A stretch of 64,000 nt of DNA from Pseudoruminococcus sp964385235 (GCA_964385235.1 CAYLOD010000002.1:7091-71090), one strand, 5' to 3'. Counted from the first letter of the stretch, positions 18,097 through 27,877 are shown. Translations and numbers: made by a program. Notes: a model not told the origin generated them from the letters alone.

Positions 18097-19005
18097 ATGT
18101 GGGAATGGCTGCAAATGGTGTTTCAAGGATTTATGGCTCTTATGAATACCTTTCGTCTTACGGACGTCCTTGATATCGTCGCTATTTCATTCATAATCTA
18201 TAATCTGATCAAGCTTATCCGCGAAACAAGAGCCGCGCAGCTTGTCAAGGGTATAATTATACTTATAGTTGTATTTGCGCTGTCGTTCCAGTTCAAGCTG
18301 AAAATGCTAAGCGCACTGTTCAGCAGCTTTTTCCAGTTCTCGGTTCTCGCGGTTCTTATTTTATTCCAGCCCGAACTGAGGCGCGCGCTTGAACAGATGG
18401 GAAGAAGCAAACTCGGAAAATACTGGACTAATATGTCGGGTACACCGAATGAGGAAACGACGATCAAGAATATCCGGCAGTGTATCGACAGCGTGGTTGA
18501 TGTATGCGATATGTTCCACCATACAAAGACCGGCGCGCTTATCGTTTTTGAAAGGCAGACGAAGCTCGGAGAGATCGTCAATACAGGGACTGTACTTAAC
18601 GCGATACCCTCTGTGCCGATTATCGGAAACATATTCTTTAATAAAGCCCCGCTCCATGACGGAGCAGTGGTCATAAGAGACGGCATGATATATGCCGCGG
18701 GCTGTATACTGCCGCTCACCAAAAACGATAATGTCAGCATTGACCTTGGCACAAGGCACAGGGCGGCTCTCGGCATCAGCGAATATTCCGACGCGATAAT
18801 TGTTATTGTTTCGGAGGAAACGGGTACTATCTCCATGGCTGTCAACGGTATATTGAGCCGTGACTTTACACGGGAAACCTTAAAAAGTACGCTTTCCGAG
18901 CTTTTGCTCCCGAAAGTGCGCGATGCAGATGAAAAAATCCCGATTATTTCAGGTTTAAGAAGGGGAAGAAAAAATGAAAAAGCCGAAAAGGAAAATCAGG
19001 AATAG
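18097..19005 (+). CDS. cdaA: Diadenylate cyclase CdaA
   Basis: Makes the second messenger c-di-AMP from two ATP, controlling potassium/osmolyte transport and wall homeostasis. Three N-terminal transmembrane helices (about 25-42, 50-66, 75-92) precede the DAC domain, which has DGA at 188-190 and RHR at 220-222. Length (302) and layout match CdaA/DacA. The start ATG 18097 has GAGGAAG upstream. It overlaps cdaR by 32 nt, the standard arrangement in Firmicutes. Confidence 0.96.
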   Translation: MWEWLQMVFQGFMALMNTFRLTDVLDIVAISFIIYNLIKLIRETRAAQLVKGIIILIVVFALSFQFKLKMLSALFSSFFQFSVLAVLILFQPELRRALEQMGRSKLGKYWTNMSGTPNEETTIKNIRQCIDSVVDVCDMFHHTKTGALIVFERQTKLGEIVNTGTVLNAIPSVPIIGNIFFNKAPLHDGAVVIRDGMIYAAGCILPLTKNDNVSIDLGTRHRAALGISEYSDAIIVIVSEETGTISMAVNGILSRDFTRETLKSTLSELLLPKVRDADEKIPIISGLRRGRKNEKAEKENQE

Positions 19006-20281
19006 TTTCAGCTTAAATAAGCTGCTTTATAACGACAAATTCATAATGTGCTTTTCTATATTCGCGGCTTTTGTACTTTGGATCATAGTTTCGTCTACTT
19101 CGTCTGACCCCGATGTAAAAACTATTACCGATATTTCAATCAGCATACCCAATATTTCAAACGAGCTTCAGGTTATTTCGCAGGACAAGGATATCAAGGC
19201 GGAAATACGGGTAAAAGGAAACAAGATTATAATAGGCTCGATACAGAGCAGCGATATATTGGTGACGGCTGATGTTTCGGAGGTTACTGAACCCGGCAAG
19301 TATAAGCTTAAGCTCAGCGCGAAAAAGCAGGGCGTCATGAGTGACTACGAGTTCGATTCAACCGTATCTCCGTCAACGATTGACGTGTATGTTGACAGGA
19401 ACATCGAAAAGGAGTTTACTATCGAGGAAAGTGTTGAAGCTAAAGCGGACGGGACACATCTTCTGAATCCGAAGGAGCTGGCAAATAATACGGTCAGGAT
19501 TTCCGGAGCGGAAAGCGTGATAAACAGGATAAAGACTGTAAAGGCGGAATATGTCGCGGCGGAAACTCTGACAAAAACCGCTGTATTTAACGCGCCGCTT
19601 CATTTATACGATGAAAACGGTCTGGAGGTCGTGAGCGACTATATCACCCCTCAATTTACGACGGTTGAGGTCACAGTTCCCGTTCTCAAGGTAAAAAATG
19701 TTCCTATAAGAGTTGAGTTTACAAATATTCCCGACACGTGGGAAATGCCGAGTGATTGGATCAAGATAAGCTCTCCGCAGAGCGGCACTGTTCCGCTCGC
19801 GGCAACCGATGAGGTGCTGGACGGAGTAACAGAGATAAGGACCGAGCCGATAGATTTGTCGCAGATTTCTCTGGATAAAACGACTTTAAACGATATAGCT
19901 ATAGAAGTTCCGGCATCTTGTACAAACGTCGCCCGCGTCGAGAAAGTAACGCTCAGCCTTAACATGAAAAACTTTACCTCAAAGAAATTCGCGGTTAAAA
20001 ACGTGCAGCTTCGTTCCGACGTTGACGGAGTTACGGGAAAGCTTTCGGGTCAGGATTTCAATGTTACTATAATAGGTCCGTCCGATGAAATAAAAGGTCT
20101 GAAAGCGTCTGATGTGGTTCTGTACACGAATCTTTCGGAATCCGAGTCGACCGCCGCGTTCATAACAAAGCCGCTTCAGATCAGCATAGAGGGCTACAAG
20201 TCGTGCTGGTGGAGCTATTCGGACGGAGAGAACAACGCGACCTTTACTATTTCAAAGAAAAAGAATACAAGCTCTCGATAG
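18974..20281 (+). CDS. cdaR: CdaA regulator CdaR (YbbR domains)
   Basis: One N-terminal transmembrane helix (about 25-42) and an extracytoplasmic region of repeated YbbR domains. The ATG at 18974 lies inside the end of cdaA with AGGGGAAG upstream, so the two are coupled. CdaR binds CdaA and tunes its output. In many Firmicutes glmM follows; here a terminator and the convergent purL follow instead, so the usual third member is missing locally. Confidence 0.92.
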   Translation: MKKPKRKIRNSFSLNKLLYNDKFIMCFSIFAAFVLWIIVSSTSSDPDVKTITDISISIPNISNELQVISQDKDIKAEIRVKGNKIIIGSIQSSDILVTADVSEVTEPGKYKLKLSAKKQGVMSDYEFDSTVSPSTIDVYVDRNIEKEFTIEESVEAKADGTHLLNPKELANNTVRISGAESVINRIKTVKAEYVAAETLTKTAVFNAPLHLYDENGLEVVSDYITPQFTTVEVTVPVLKVKNVPIRVEFTNIPDTWEMPSDWIKISSPQSGTVPLAATDEVLDGVTEIRTEPIDLSQISLDKTTLNDIAIEVPASCTNVARVEKVTLSLNMKNFTSKKFAVKNVQLRSDVDGVTGKLSGQDFNVTIIGPSDEIKGLKASDVVLYTNLSESESTAAFITKPLQISIEGYKSCWWSYSDGENNATFTISKKKNTSSR

Positions 20282-20290
20282 CCGGCATAA

Positions 20291-20325
20291 AAATCCGCGG
20301 CAGTGCTTTTTACTGCCGCGGATTT
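20291..20325. terminator. Bidirectional terminator between cdaR and purL
   Basis: AAATCCGCGGCAGT (20291-20304) pairs perfectly with ACTGCCGCGGATTT (20312-20325), flanked by A- and T-runs on both sides. Confidence 0.9.
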
Positions 20326-20358
20326 TTATTGTTTAATAATGAGCTTGCCCCGTTATTA

Positions 20359-23300
20359 TTATTTAAAATAGCTTACGCCGCTTTCAAATATCCTCTGATC
20401 CTTTTCAAAGGGAATGTTTTTGCAGAGGTTATCGCCCTTGCGTTCAGAGTGTCCCATTTTGCCTAGAATCCGTCCGTCGGGACTTGTTATTCCCTCGACG
20501 GCGCATACCGAGCCGTTCGGATTGAACTCTATGGTATCAGCCTGTCTGCCGTCAAGGTCAACATACTGTGTTGCGATCTGTCCGTTATCAATGAGCTTTT
20601 CGAGCATATCGTCGGTCACGACAAATCTTCCCTCGCCGTGAGAGATCGGGACAGAGAATATATCGCCCGCGTTTACCTGAGAGAACCACGGCGATTTTAC
20701 CGAGGTGACGCGTGTATATGCCATATGTGAGATATGTCTGCCGATAGTGTTGAAGGTCAGCGTCGGGTCGTCGGCTTTAAGCTCACGGATTTCGCCATAG
20801 GGTACAAGACCGAGCTTTATAAGCGCTTGGAAGCCGTTGCATATGCCGAGCATCAGACCGTCACGCTGCTGAAGAAGTCTTGACACAGCCTCACTCACTC
20901 TCGGATTTCTGAACGTGGTCGCTATAAACTTACCCGAGCCGTCGGGCTCATCGCCGCCGGAAAAGCCTCCGGGGAGCATGATTATCTGTGACTCGCCGAT
21001 AAGCCTTACCATTTCCGCGATGGTTTCCTCGATAGCGGAGGGAGTCAGGTTTTTGACGATAAGCAGCTTCGGCTCCGCGCCCGCCTTAGCAAACGCCCGC
21101 GCCGTATCAACCTCGCAGTTTGTTCCCGGGAATACGGGGATAAATACCTTGGGCTTCGCCGTCCTGATAACTGGAGAGACTGTACCGCGCTCGGAATAAA
21201 GCGGAACTTCTCTTTTGTTCGGCGGACAGTATGACTTTGTCGGGAATACCTTTTCCAGCTTAAAGCTCCATTCTTCTATAAGCTCATCTATCGTGAGGAC
21301 TTCACCGTTTACAGTTATCGTTTCGTCCCTGACAGTAGTACCGAGCTCATAGTAAAGAATGTCGGAAATTTCGGCGCCGTCGGCAAGCTCAACGACAAAT
21401 GAACCGCAGAGCGGGGCGAAAAGCTCTTTTGCCGTAAGGGTATTATTAAACACAAAGCCGATCCTGTTCCCGAAGCACATTTTTGCGACTGCCGCTGCCG
21501 CGCCGCCCTCTCGAACCACCGATGATGCGAGTATCATTCCGTCATTGGCGAGCCTGTATACCTCTCTGTAAACAGATTTCAGCTTTTCCCAGTCGGGCAG
21601 ACCTGTTTCCCTGTTTTCGGGAAGCGGGATATATACGACCCTCGAATCCGCCTTTTTAAATTCGGCTGAAATTGTTTTTGACGCTTTGGTCATTGTCACG
21701 GCAAAGCTGACAAGTGTAGGGGGAACGTCCAGATCCTCAAACGAGCCGGACATACTGTCCTTGCCGCCGATAGACGGGACTCCCATATTTATCTGCGCTG
21801 TCAGTGCGCCGAGGAGAGCAGCCGCGGGTTTGCCCCAGCGTGACGGGACATCGTGAAGTCTTTCAAAATATTCCTGAAATGTAAGCCTTGCCTTAAGCGG
21901 GTCGGCGCCTGTCGCGGCGAGCTTGGAGAGCGATTCCGCGACGGCGTATGCCGCTCCGTGGAACGGGCTCCAGCGGGAAATGCCGGGAATATAGCCGTAG
22001 CTCATAGCCGTAGCGTCGTCGGTTTCACCCTCAAGGAGCGGTATTTTCGCAACCATTGCGTCCTCGGGCGTAAGCTGAGTTTTGCCTCCAAAGGGCATTA
22101 TTACAGTCGCCGCGCCTATGCTCGCGTCGAATCTTTCCGCAAGTCCCCTCTGTGAACAGCATTCAAGGCGTGAGAGGTTCTTTTTAAACGCGGTTTTTAT
22201 GTCCGATCCCTCAAGAGCCGCGGGAACAGAGCTTCTGTAGCAGTTATCAGGGTCGGGAGCGGATATGTATGCCTCAGAGCACTGTGTTACGCCGTTTGTG
22301 TTGAGAAATTCACGGCTGAGGCTGACGATAACATCGCCCCGCCATTTCATAGTGAGCCTCGGATTTTTTGTGACTGTCGCGACGGGGTATGCTTCGAGAT
22401 TTTCCTCGCCCGCGAGTGCGATAAAAGTATCAACATCGCCCTTATCGAGTACGACAGCCATTCTCTCCTGAGATTCCGAGATTGCAAGCTCCGTGCCGTC
22501 AAGTCCCTCGTATTTCTTGCGAACCTTGTCGAGGTCAATGTCAAGTCCGTCCGCAAGCTCGCCGATCGCTACACATACGCCGCCCGCGCCGAAATCGTTG
22601 CAGCGCTTTATCATTTTTGCGGCCCTTTCGTTACGGAACAGACGCTGTATCTTCCTTTCCGTCGGAGGATTACCCTTTTGTACTTCCGCTCCGCAGGTTT
22701 CGATTGAGTCGAGCGTGTGAGCCTTGGAGGAGCCTGTCGCGCCGCCGCAGCCGTCACGGCCTGTTCTTCCGCCGAGCAGCACGATTATATCCCCCTCGCA
22801 AGGAACACCTCGGACAACGTTTTCCTTGGGTGACGCGCCTATGACCGCGCCGATCTCAAGCCTTTTCGCGGCATATCCCATATCGTAGAGCTCCGTTACC
22901 TGCCCCGTAGCAAGACCTATCTGGTTTCCGTAGGAGCTGTATCCCTGAGCCGCTCCTGTTGTGATTTTCCTCGTCGGGAGTTTGCCCTTCATAGTCTTTT
23001 CAAATGGCAGCGTCGGGTCGCCCGAGCCTGTAACGCGCATCGCTTGATAAACATAAGCGCGCCCCGAGAGAGGATCTCTTATCGCGCCGCCGAGGCACGT
23101 TGCCGCGCCGCCGAACGGTTCAATCTCCGTCGGGTGGTTATGAGTTTCATTTTTAAACTGTACGAGCCATTGTTCTGTTTTGCCGTCAACGGTGACGGGA
23201 ACTTCAATCGAACAGGCGTTGATCTCCTCGCTGACGTCGAGATCGGGGATAAGACCGCGCTTTCTGAGCAGTTTCATACCGATGACCGCCATATCCATCA

Positions 23301-24123
23301 GCGATACATCTCGTTTTGTGTCCGCTCCGTAAAGCTCATCTCTTGCGGCGCAGTATTCTTTCAGCGCGCTCTCGATCGCTCCCGTAAGCGCTCCCTTTTC
23401 TATCTCGATTTTCTCAAGACGTGTGAGGAACGTTGTGTGCCGGCAGTGATCCGACCAATATGTATCTATAACACGCAGTTCCGTAACAGTCGGGTCGCGG
23501 TGTTCCTCGTCACGGAAATAGTCGCGGCAGAATTTGAGGTCGGCAAGCGTCATAGCAAAGCCCATTGAGGAATAATACTTCTCCATCTCTCCGTCGTCCC
23601 ATACGGTAAAGCCGTCTATAACCGCGACGCTGTCGGGAATATCCGCTTTTATATCAAGGCTTTCGGGCTTCTCAAGTGAAGCGGGGCGGGACTCGACGGG
23701 GTTAATGAGATAGCCTTGTATTTTTCTGAAGTCCTCCTCCGAAATATCTCCCGAAACGGCTATTACCTTAGCGGTGACGACCTGCGGTCTTTCTCCCTGA
23801 GTGAGAAGCTGAACACACTGCGCGGCAGAGTCGGCTCTTTGGTCATACTGACCGGGCAGATATTCCATAGCGAAAACCTTATATTCATCTCCGAGGACGA
23901 TTTCTTCATTATATAACATATCGGCGTTTGTTTCGCTCAGGATAGTATTTTCAGCCTTTTCGAGGTTTTCTCCGTCAAGTCCCGAAATATCGTAGCGGTT
24001 GAGAACTCTCACGGATTCGACATTTTTCAGACCGAGATTTTCTCTTAAATCCGACAGAAGATTTACCGCTTCGACATCGAAGCCCGGGCGTTTTTCAACA
24101 AATATTCTTTTGACTTCTGACAT
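20359..24123 (-). CDS. purL: Phosphoribosylformylglycinamidine synthase, single-chain PurL/PurQ form
   Basis: Fourth step of purine synthesis: FGAR to FGAM using glutamine and ATP. At 1254 residues it is the large one-chain type. It has an N-terminal PurS-like part, two AIRS-like halves (DTYWSDHCRHTTF; HNHPTEIEPFGGA; PSIGGKDSMSG), and a C-terminal glutaminase domain of about 260 residues with the nucleophile in LGICNGFQAL and IMLPGGFSGGDEPDGSG. Many Firmicutes have separate purS/purQ/purL; the fused form is common in Clostridia and proteobacteria. It stands apart from other pur genes. Confidence 0.96.
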   Translation of the reverse strand: MSEVKRIFVEKRPGFDVEAVNLLSDLRENLGLKNVESVRVLNRYDISGLDGENLEKAENTILSETNADMLYNEEIVLGDEYKVFAMEYLPGQYDQRADSAAQCVQLLTQGERPQVVTAKVIAVSGDISEEDFRKIQGYLINPVESRPASLEKPESLDIKADIPDSVAVIDGFTVWDDGEMEKYYSSMGFAMTLADLKFCRDYFRDEEHRDPTVTELRVIDTYWSDHCRHTTFLTRLEKIEIEKGALTGAIESALKEYCAARDELYGADTKRDVSLMDMAVIGMKLLRKRGLIPDLDVSEEINACSIEVPVTVDGKTEQWLVQFKNETHNHPTEIEPFGGAATCLGGAIRDPLSGRAYVYQAMRVTGSGDPTLPFEKTMKGKLPTRKITTGAAQGYSSYGNQIGLATGQVTELYDMGYAAKRLEIGAVIGASPKENVVRGVPCEGDIIVLLGGRTGRDGCGGATGSSKAHTLDSIETCGAEVQKGNPPTERKIQRLFRNERAAKMIKRCNDFGAGGVCVAIGELADGLDIDLDKVRKKYEGLDGTELAISESQERMAVVLDKGDVDTFIALAGEENLEAYPVATVTKNPRLTMKWRGDVIVSLSREFLNTNGVTQCSEAYISAPDPDNCYRSSVPAALEGSDIKTAFKKNLSRLECCSQRGLAERFDASIGAATVIMPFGGKTQLTPEDAMVAKIPLLEGETDDATAMSYGYIPGISRWSPFHGAAYAVAESLSKLAATGADPLKARLTFQEYFERLHDVPSRWGKPAAALLGALTAQINMGVPSIGGKDSMSGSFEDLDVPPTLVSFAVTMTKASKTISAEFKKADSRVVYIPLPENRETGLPDWEKLKSVYREVYRLANDGMILASSVVREGGAAAAVAKMCFGNRIGFVFNNTLTAKELFAPLCGSFVVELADGAEISDILYYELGTTVRDETITVNGEVLTIDELIEEWSFKLEKVFPTKSYCPPNKREVPLYSERGTVSPVIRTAKPKVFIPVFPGTNCEVDTARAFAKAGAEPKLLIVKNLTPSAIEETIAEMVRLIGESQIIMLPGGFSGGDEPDGSGKFIATTFRNPRVSEAVSRLLQQRDGLMLGICNGFQALIKLGLVPYGEIRELKADDPTLTFNTIGRHISHMAYTRVTSVKSPWFSQVNAGDIFSVPISHGEGRFVVTDDMLEKLIDNGQIATQYVDLDGRQADTIEFNPNGSVCAVEGITSPDGRILGKMGHSERKGDNLCKNIPFEKDQRIFESGVSYFK

Positions 24124-24368
24124 TTCACTACCAATCCTTTCAGCATAATGAAATTATGACATTATCATTATTCTACCACATATCGCCGTTCGGGTAAAGT
24201 GTCAAAAAAGTTTTTCCCGATAAATGAGTATTTGTGCTTGTCACCGACATATACCCGCGAATCTGCGGGAGCTGTTATTTATTAAAGTTCTTGAAAGGAA
24301 ACAAATATATATAATGCCATGATACTATAAAAGAAAATAAACTTTAAAGCTACAGGGGGAACATATAG

Positions 24369-24830
24369 ATGAGGACTATTTCAAGCTTTACGGTAAACCA
24401 TGATATTCTCGATGTCGGAATGTACACCTCGCGCGTTGACGGCGACATCGTCACATATGATATACGCATGAAGAAACCGAACGCGGGCGAGTACCTTGAC
24501 GATAACGGACTGCATACGTTCGAGCATCTTTTTGCAACATACGCGAGAAATTCCGCGTTTTCGGAAGGTGTGGTTTATGTAGGACCGATGGGGTGCAGAA
24601 CGGGCTTTTACCTACTTGTGCGGGACAGTGTTTCACCACGGGATGCCATAAGCCTTGTTTATGACGCGATGAGGTTTATCGCGGACTTTGAGGGAGAAAT
24701 ACCCGGAAGCGCAAGGCGTGAATGCGGGAACTATGCCGCACATGACTTGATCGCGGCTAAAAAATACGCGGTTGATATGCTGCCCGTTATTGAGAGCTGG
24801 ACTACAGATAAGCTTGTTTATCCCGAATAA
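24369..24830 (+). CDS. luxS: S-ribosylhomocysteine lyase LuxS
   Basis: Cleaves S-ribosylhomocysteine to homocysteine and DPD, the AI-2 precursor, in the activated methyl cycle. The 153-residue protein has the metal site HTFEH (His49, His53) and Cys119 in RRECGN, plus catalytic Cys76 in MGCRTGF. GGGGG upstream marks the ATG. Its downstream neighbour metY makes homocysteine, a metabolic link. No pfs (nucleosidase) gene is visible here. Confidence 0.96.
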   Translation: MRTISSFTVNHDILDVGMYTSRVDGDIVTYDIRMKKPNAGEYLDDNGLHTFEHLFATYARNSAFSEGVVYVGPMGCRTGFYLLVRDSVSPRDAISLVYDAMRFIADFEGEIPGSARRECGNYAAHDLIAAKKYAVDMLPVIESWTTDKLVYPE

Positions 24831-24883
24831 AAGCATAAACCCGGTTATTCCTATCAGTATTATAGGAATTATTTAAAAAGGCA

Positions 24884-24912
24884 TTGACAACGCTCCGAAA
24901 GTGTAGTATAAT
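24884..24912 (+). promoter_or_regulatory. Consensus sigma-A promoter upstream of metY
   Basis: TTGACA (24884-24889), exactly 17 nt, TATAAT (24907-24912): both hexamers are perfect consensus. The expected start near 24919 leaves a leader of about 175 nt before metY. Confidence 0.88.
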
Positions 24913-24956
24913 GCAAAACATAGTAATTTTATATGAATTAAAGGTCGTTGAAATCT

Positions 24957-25028
24957 ATGAATGTACCAAAGAAATTCGGTTTATACAGGTCCCGCGCGGA
25001 GCGAATGTGCGGATTGCTGTATTATTGA
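24957..25028 (+). CDS. Possible 23-residue leader peptide ahead of metY
   Basis: ATG 24957 to TGA 25028 encodes a basic 23-residue peptide ending in RSRAERMCGLLYY. It lies within the metY leader, 45 nt after the promoter -10. A purine-rich AAAGG (24940-24943 area) is upstream but at a rather long spacing of about 13 nt. Flanking bases can pair: CCGCG (about 24992) with CGCGG near 25058, and TGCGG (25008-25012) with CCGCA near 25050, placing the last codons and stop inside a hairpin. Regulation through Cys or Met codons in the tail is an inference; the ORF may not be translated. Confidence 0.42.
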   Translation: MNVPKKFGLYRSRAERMCGLLYY

Positions 25029-25093
25029 CCCGACTACGCCCGCATACCGCGGAAGAAATAAACTATAATAATTATTGAAAGAGGTAATATACA

Positions 25094-26392
25094 ATGAGCG
25101 AACTTAAAGAAAGAAATTTAAAATTTGAAACACTTCAGCTTCATGTCGGACAGGAGCAGGCCGACACCGCGACAGACGCGAGAGCGGTTCCGATTTACGC
25201 GACCACATCATATGTTTTCCATGATTCACAGGACGCTGCCGACCGCTTCGCGCTGAAGTCGTCAGGCAATATCTACGGCAGACTTACAAACCCGACACAG
25301 GATATTTTCGAACAGAGAATAGCGGCTCTCGAGGGCGGTACCGCGGCGCTTGCGGTCGCTTCAGGCGCCGCCGCCGTTACATATACGATTCTTGCTCTTG
25401 CAAAGTCCGGCGATAATATTGTCGCCGCAAAGACGTTATATGGAGGAACATATAACCTGCTCGGGCACACGCTCCCCAATTACGGGATTGCAACAACATT
25501 TGTAGATCCCGACGAGGAGGGCGCTTTTGAGAATGCCATTACCGAGAATACAAAGGCGCTTTATGTAGAAACGCTCGGCAACCCGAACTCCAACATCATT
25601 GACATAGAAAAGGTCGCTGAAATCGCGCACGCGCACAATATCCCTCTTGTTGTTGACAATACGTTTGCCACTCCGTATCTTCTCAGACCGTTTGAGTACG
25701 GCGCGGATATAGTTGTTCATTCTGCGACTAAGTTTATCGGCGGTCACGGCACAGCGATCGGAGGCGTTGTTGTCGAGAGCGGAAAGTTTGACTGGGCTGC
25801 CTCCGGCAAGTTTCCGCAATTCTCCGAGCCGAACCCGTCATACCACGGTGCGGTATTTACCGAAGCGGCTCCGGGCGCGGCATTTATAACATATATCCGC
25901 GCGATACTTCTCCGTGATACGGGCGCGACTATTTCTCCATTCCATGCCTTTATCTTCCTGCAGGGACTTGAAACGCTTTCGCTCCGTGTAGAACGTCATG
26001 TTGAAAACGCCCTCAAGGTTGTAGAATACCTTAACAACCATCCTCAGGTTGAAAACGTAAATCATCCATCACTGCCGAACAGCGGTTACAAGGAGCTTTA
26101 TGACAAATACTTCCCGAACGGCGCGGGTTCTATCTTTACATTTGAAATAAAGGGTACGTCAGAGGACGCGCAGAAGTTTATTGATAGCCTGAAGGTATTT
26201 TCGCTCCTCGCGAATGTTGCCGACGCCAAGTCGCTCGCGATCCATCCCGCGACGACGACACACGGTCAGCTCAATGAAAAGGAACTTGCCGAACAGGATA
26301 TTAAGCCGAACACGATCAGGCTTTCAATAGGTACGGAGCATATCGACGATATTATATTCGACCTGGAGGAAGCGTTCAAAGCGATAAGATAA
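25094..26392 (+). CDS. metY: O-acetylhomoserine sulfhydrylase (aminocarboxypropyltransferase)
   Basis: A PLP enzyme of the Cys/Met metabolism family that combines O-acetylhomoserine with sulfide to give homocysteine. The 432 residues exceed the roughly 380 of MetB/MetC and match MetY. The Schiff-base lysine is Lys213 in HSATKFIGGHG; YGRLTNPT and VVDNTFATPYL are further family marks. GAGGTAA precedes ATG 25094. Transcribed alone from the consensus promoter at 24884 through a structured leader, and ended by the hairpin at 26413. Confidence 0.95.
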   Translation: MSELKERNLKFETLQLHVGQEQADTATDARAVPIYATTSYVFHDSQDAADRFALKSSGNIYGRLTNPTQDIFEQRIAALEGGTAALAVASGAAAVTYTILALAKSGDNIVAAKTLYGGTYNLLGHTLPNYGIATTFVDPDEEGAFENAITENTKALYVETLGNPNSNIIDIEKVAEIAHAHNIPLVVDNTFATPYLLRPFEYGADIVVHSATKFIGGHGTAIGGVVVESGKFDWAASGKFPQFSEPNPSYHGAVFTEAAPGAAFITYIRAILLRDTGATISPFHAFIFLQGLETLSLRVERHVENALKVVEYLNNHPQVENVNHPSLPNSGYKELYDKYFPNGAGSIFTFEIKGTSEDAQKFIDSLKVFSLLANVADAKSLAIHPATTTHGQLNEKELAEQDIKPNTIRLSIGTEHIDDIIFDLEEAFKAIR

Positions 26393-26412
26393 TCTGAATA
26401 TCTTTCCCGGTT

Positions 26413-26446
26413 AAAGGGGAGTACGGATCTTCCGTACTCCCTTTTT
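26413..26446 (+). terminator. Intrinsic terminator after metY
   Basis: GGAGTACGGA (26418-26427) pairs with TCCGTACTCC (26431-26440), extended by AAAGGG/CTTTTT, with a T-run at 26442-26446. Confidence 0.9.
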
Positions 26447-26449
26447 AAT

Positions 26450-26776
26450 GCTCAGCAGACAAAAACAGTAACAAATCCGTAACTTTTTTTGCAAAATTTC
26501 TTCAAAATATGTTGACAAACCGAAAATTACCGACTGTTTAAAAGATTTTTGTCAAAAAATGTAGTGGAAAACTTTTCAAACATAAAAATTTGATAATTAC
26601 AAGGCTTTTCACTAAGGTTATTCACATTTTCAACCGAGTTTTCAACTTTTTTGGGGGATAACTGAAATTACAAATAGTATAATTCTTTTAAAACAAAATA
26701 TAAATGAATAAAATTTGGCAAACAAGTCAATTATATTATCGAAAAATATGAAATTAATTTTGGAGGTTGTTCGTGT
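26450..26776. other. AT-rich gene-free stretch with DnaA-box-like sites
   Basis: No ORF of note. The stretch contains TTATTCACA (26618-26626), the minus-strand site TTTTCCACT (26563-26571), a weaker minus-strand TTATCCCCC (26653-26661), and several TTTTCAAC/TTTTCAC variants. It is strikingly A+T-rich against its neighbours. These look like DnaA-binding sites, but no dnaA or dnaN gene is present, so the role is open. Confidence 0.35.
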
Positions 26777-27040
26777 ATGATAAAAGGGATAAACAGGAGC
26801 ATTATTGAAGTCGTCGATACGGGCAGTCTGTACTATGAGCGTGCGCTTCTTGTGATAAAGCCCGAATACGCCTGTGCCCAGCGTGATATTCTTGAGAAGG
26901 AGGCAAAAAAGCTTCTTGAAAATATGGGCGAGCCGTCATCTCTGAAGCGCGGCAATAAGCGGCTTAAAATGATTTTGACATTATGCGCGGCGGCGGTATT
27001 CGGCGCTGTTTGCGCGGCGATTATCTTTTCATTGATATAG
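26777..27040 (+). CDS. Small single-pass membrane protein, unknown
   Basis: An 87-residue product with GGAGG 10 nt before ATG. The N-terminal 55 residues are soluble (VVDTGSLYYERALLVIKPEYA then a Lys/Glu helix), followed by a basic patch and one C-terminal transmembrane helix (about 66-86). It is thus a tail-anchored protein facing the cytoplasm. I do not recognise the family. It follows the AT-rich stretch directly. Confidence 0.65.
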   Translation: MIKGINRSIIEVVDTGSLYYERALLVIKPEYACAQRDILEKEAKKLLENMGEPSSLKRGNKRLKMILTLCAAAVFGAVCAAIIFSLI

Positions 27041-27176
27041 TCCGGTCGGAAGCCGCGCTGAATAAGTAATATAACTCCATGCCCTTTAATATATTTATAA
27101 TCAGAAAATATACATTTGATAAGGGGCTTGCCCCTGTCATTATAAATCCGCTCTGACCGAGGTATTTTGAGGGCTT

Positions 27177-27722
27177 ATGGATAAAAAGAAATTGATAAAA
27201 ATGGAGCTTTTCGGCGCGGCGTTTGTTTTTTTATTCGGCTTGCTTGTTAAGTACGCGTTTATCCTTTCGGGTGGCGAAGTCTGGAGTTTTTTTATTTCAA
27301 GCGTTAACAACAGCGCGTGGGAACAGATGAAGCCGTTCACCTTTCCGTTTTTCATATGGACCGTTATAGAGATAGCGGTTTTACGACCTTCCGCCGCCGG
27401 ATTTGTGACGTCAAAGATAGCCGCGTTCTACATATATTGGGCGATAGGGTTGTTTTATATGGTTATGTACAACTCGCTGTTTGAGGGTGCGTGGAGGGCC
27501 TTGTTGTTTGGCGGACTTTTCGTTATTATACTCGCGGGGCACTTTGCTTCATATGAGCTGTTTACAAAAGCGAAAGGAATAGAAGGCTTTTTCATTCCGT
27601 CGCTTGCCGCGCTTGTGATTTACATAGCCATGTTCATACTGTTTACTCCTTATCCGCCTCACGGGGCGTTGTTCTTTGACGTGACGAGCGGCGCGTACGG
27701 CTTGGACGCGATACATTCATGA
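27177..27722 (+). CDS. DUF6512-like integral membrane protein
   Basis: 181 residues with about five transmembrane helices. The short loop SSVNNSAWEQMKPFTFP with conserved Asn, Trp and Glu matches the pattern I associate with DUF6512, a family without known function. Its start (ATG 27177) has GAGGGC upstream. No operon partner is evident. Confidence 0.65.
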   Translation: MDKKKLIKMELFGAAFVFLFGLLVKYAFILSGGEVWSFFISSVNNSAWEQMKPFTFPFFIWTVIEIAVLRPSAAGFVTSKIAAFYIYWAIGLFYMVMYNSLFEGAWRALLFGGLFVIILAGHFASYELFTKAKGIEGFFIPSLAALVIYIAMFILFTPYPPHGALFFDVTSGAYGLDAIHS

Positions 27723-27877
27723 ATATTCTGTAAATATAAAATATGACGGTGATACAGGATTTACTTTTACAGATATTTACTGTATACTTAATAAGTAGAA
27801 ACATCACAGGCATGACGCCACCGCTCAGGCGGCGGGCAATCAGTCGCGTTGAAGTCTTTCCGCACGGAGGAAGTATA

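Noticed and set aside
24124..24368. Purine or SAM riboswitch upstream of purL or luxS
   Set aside because: None of the conserved sequence marks of those riboswitches could be found on either strand.
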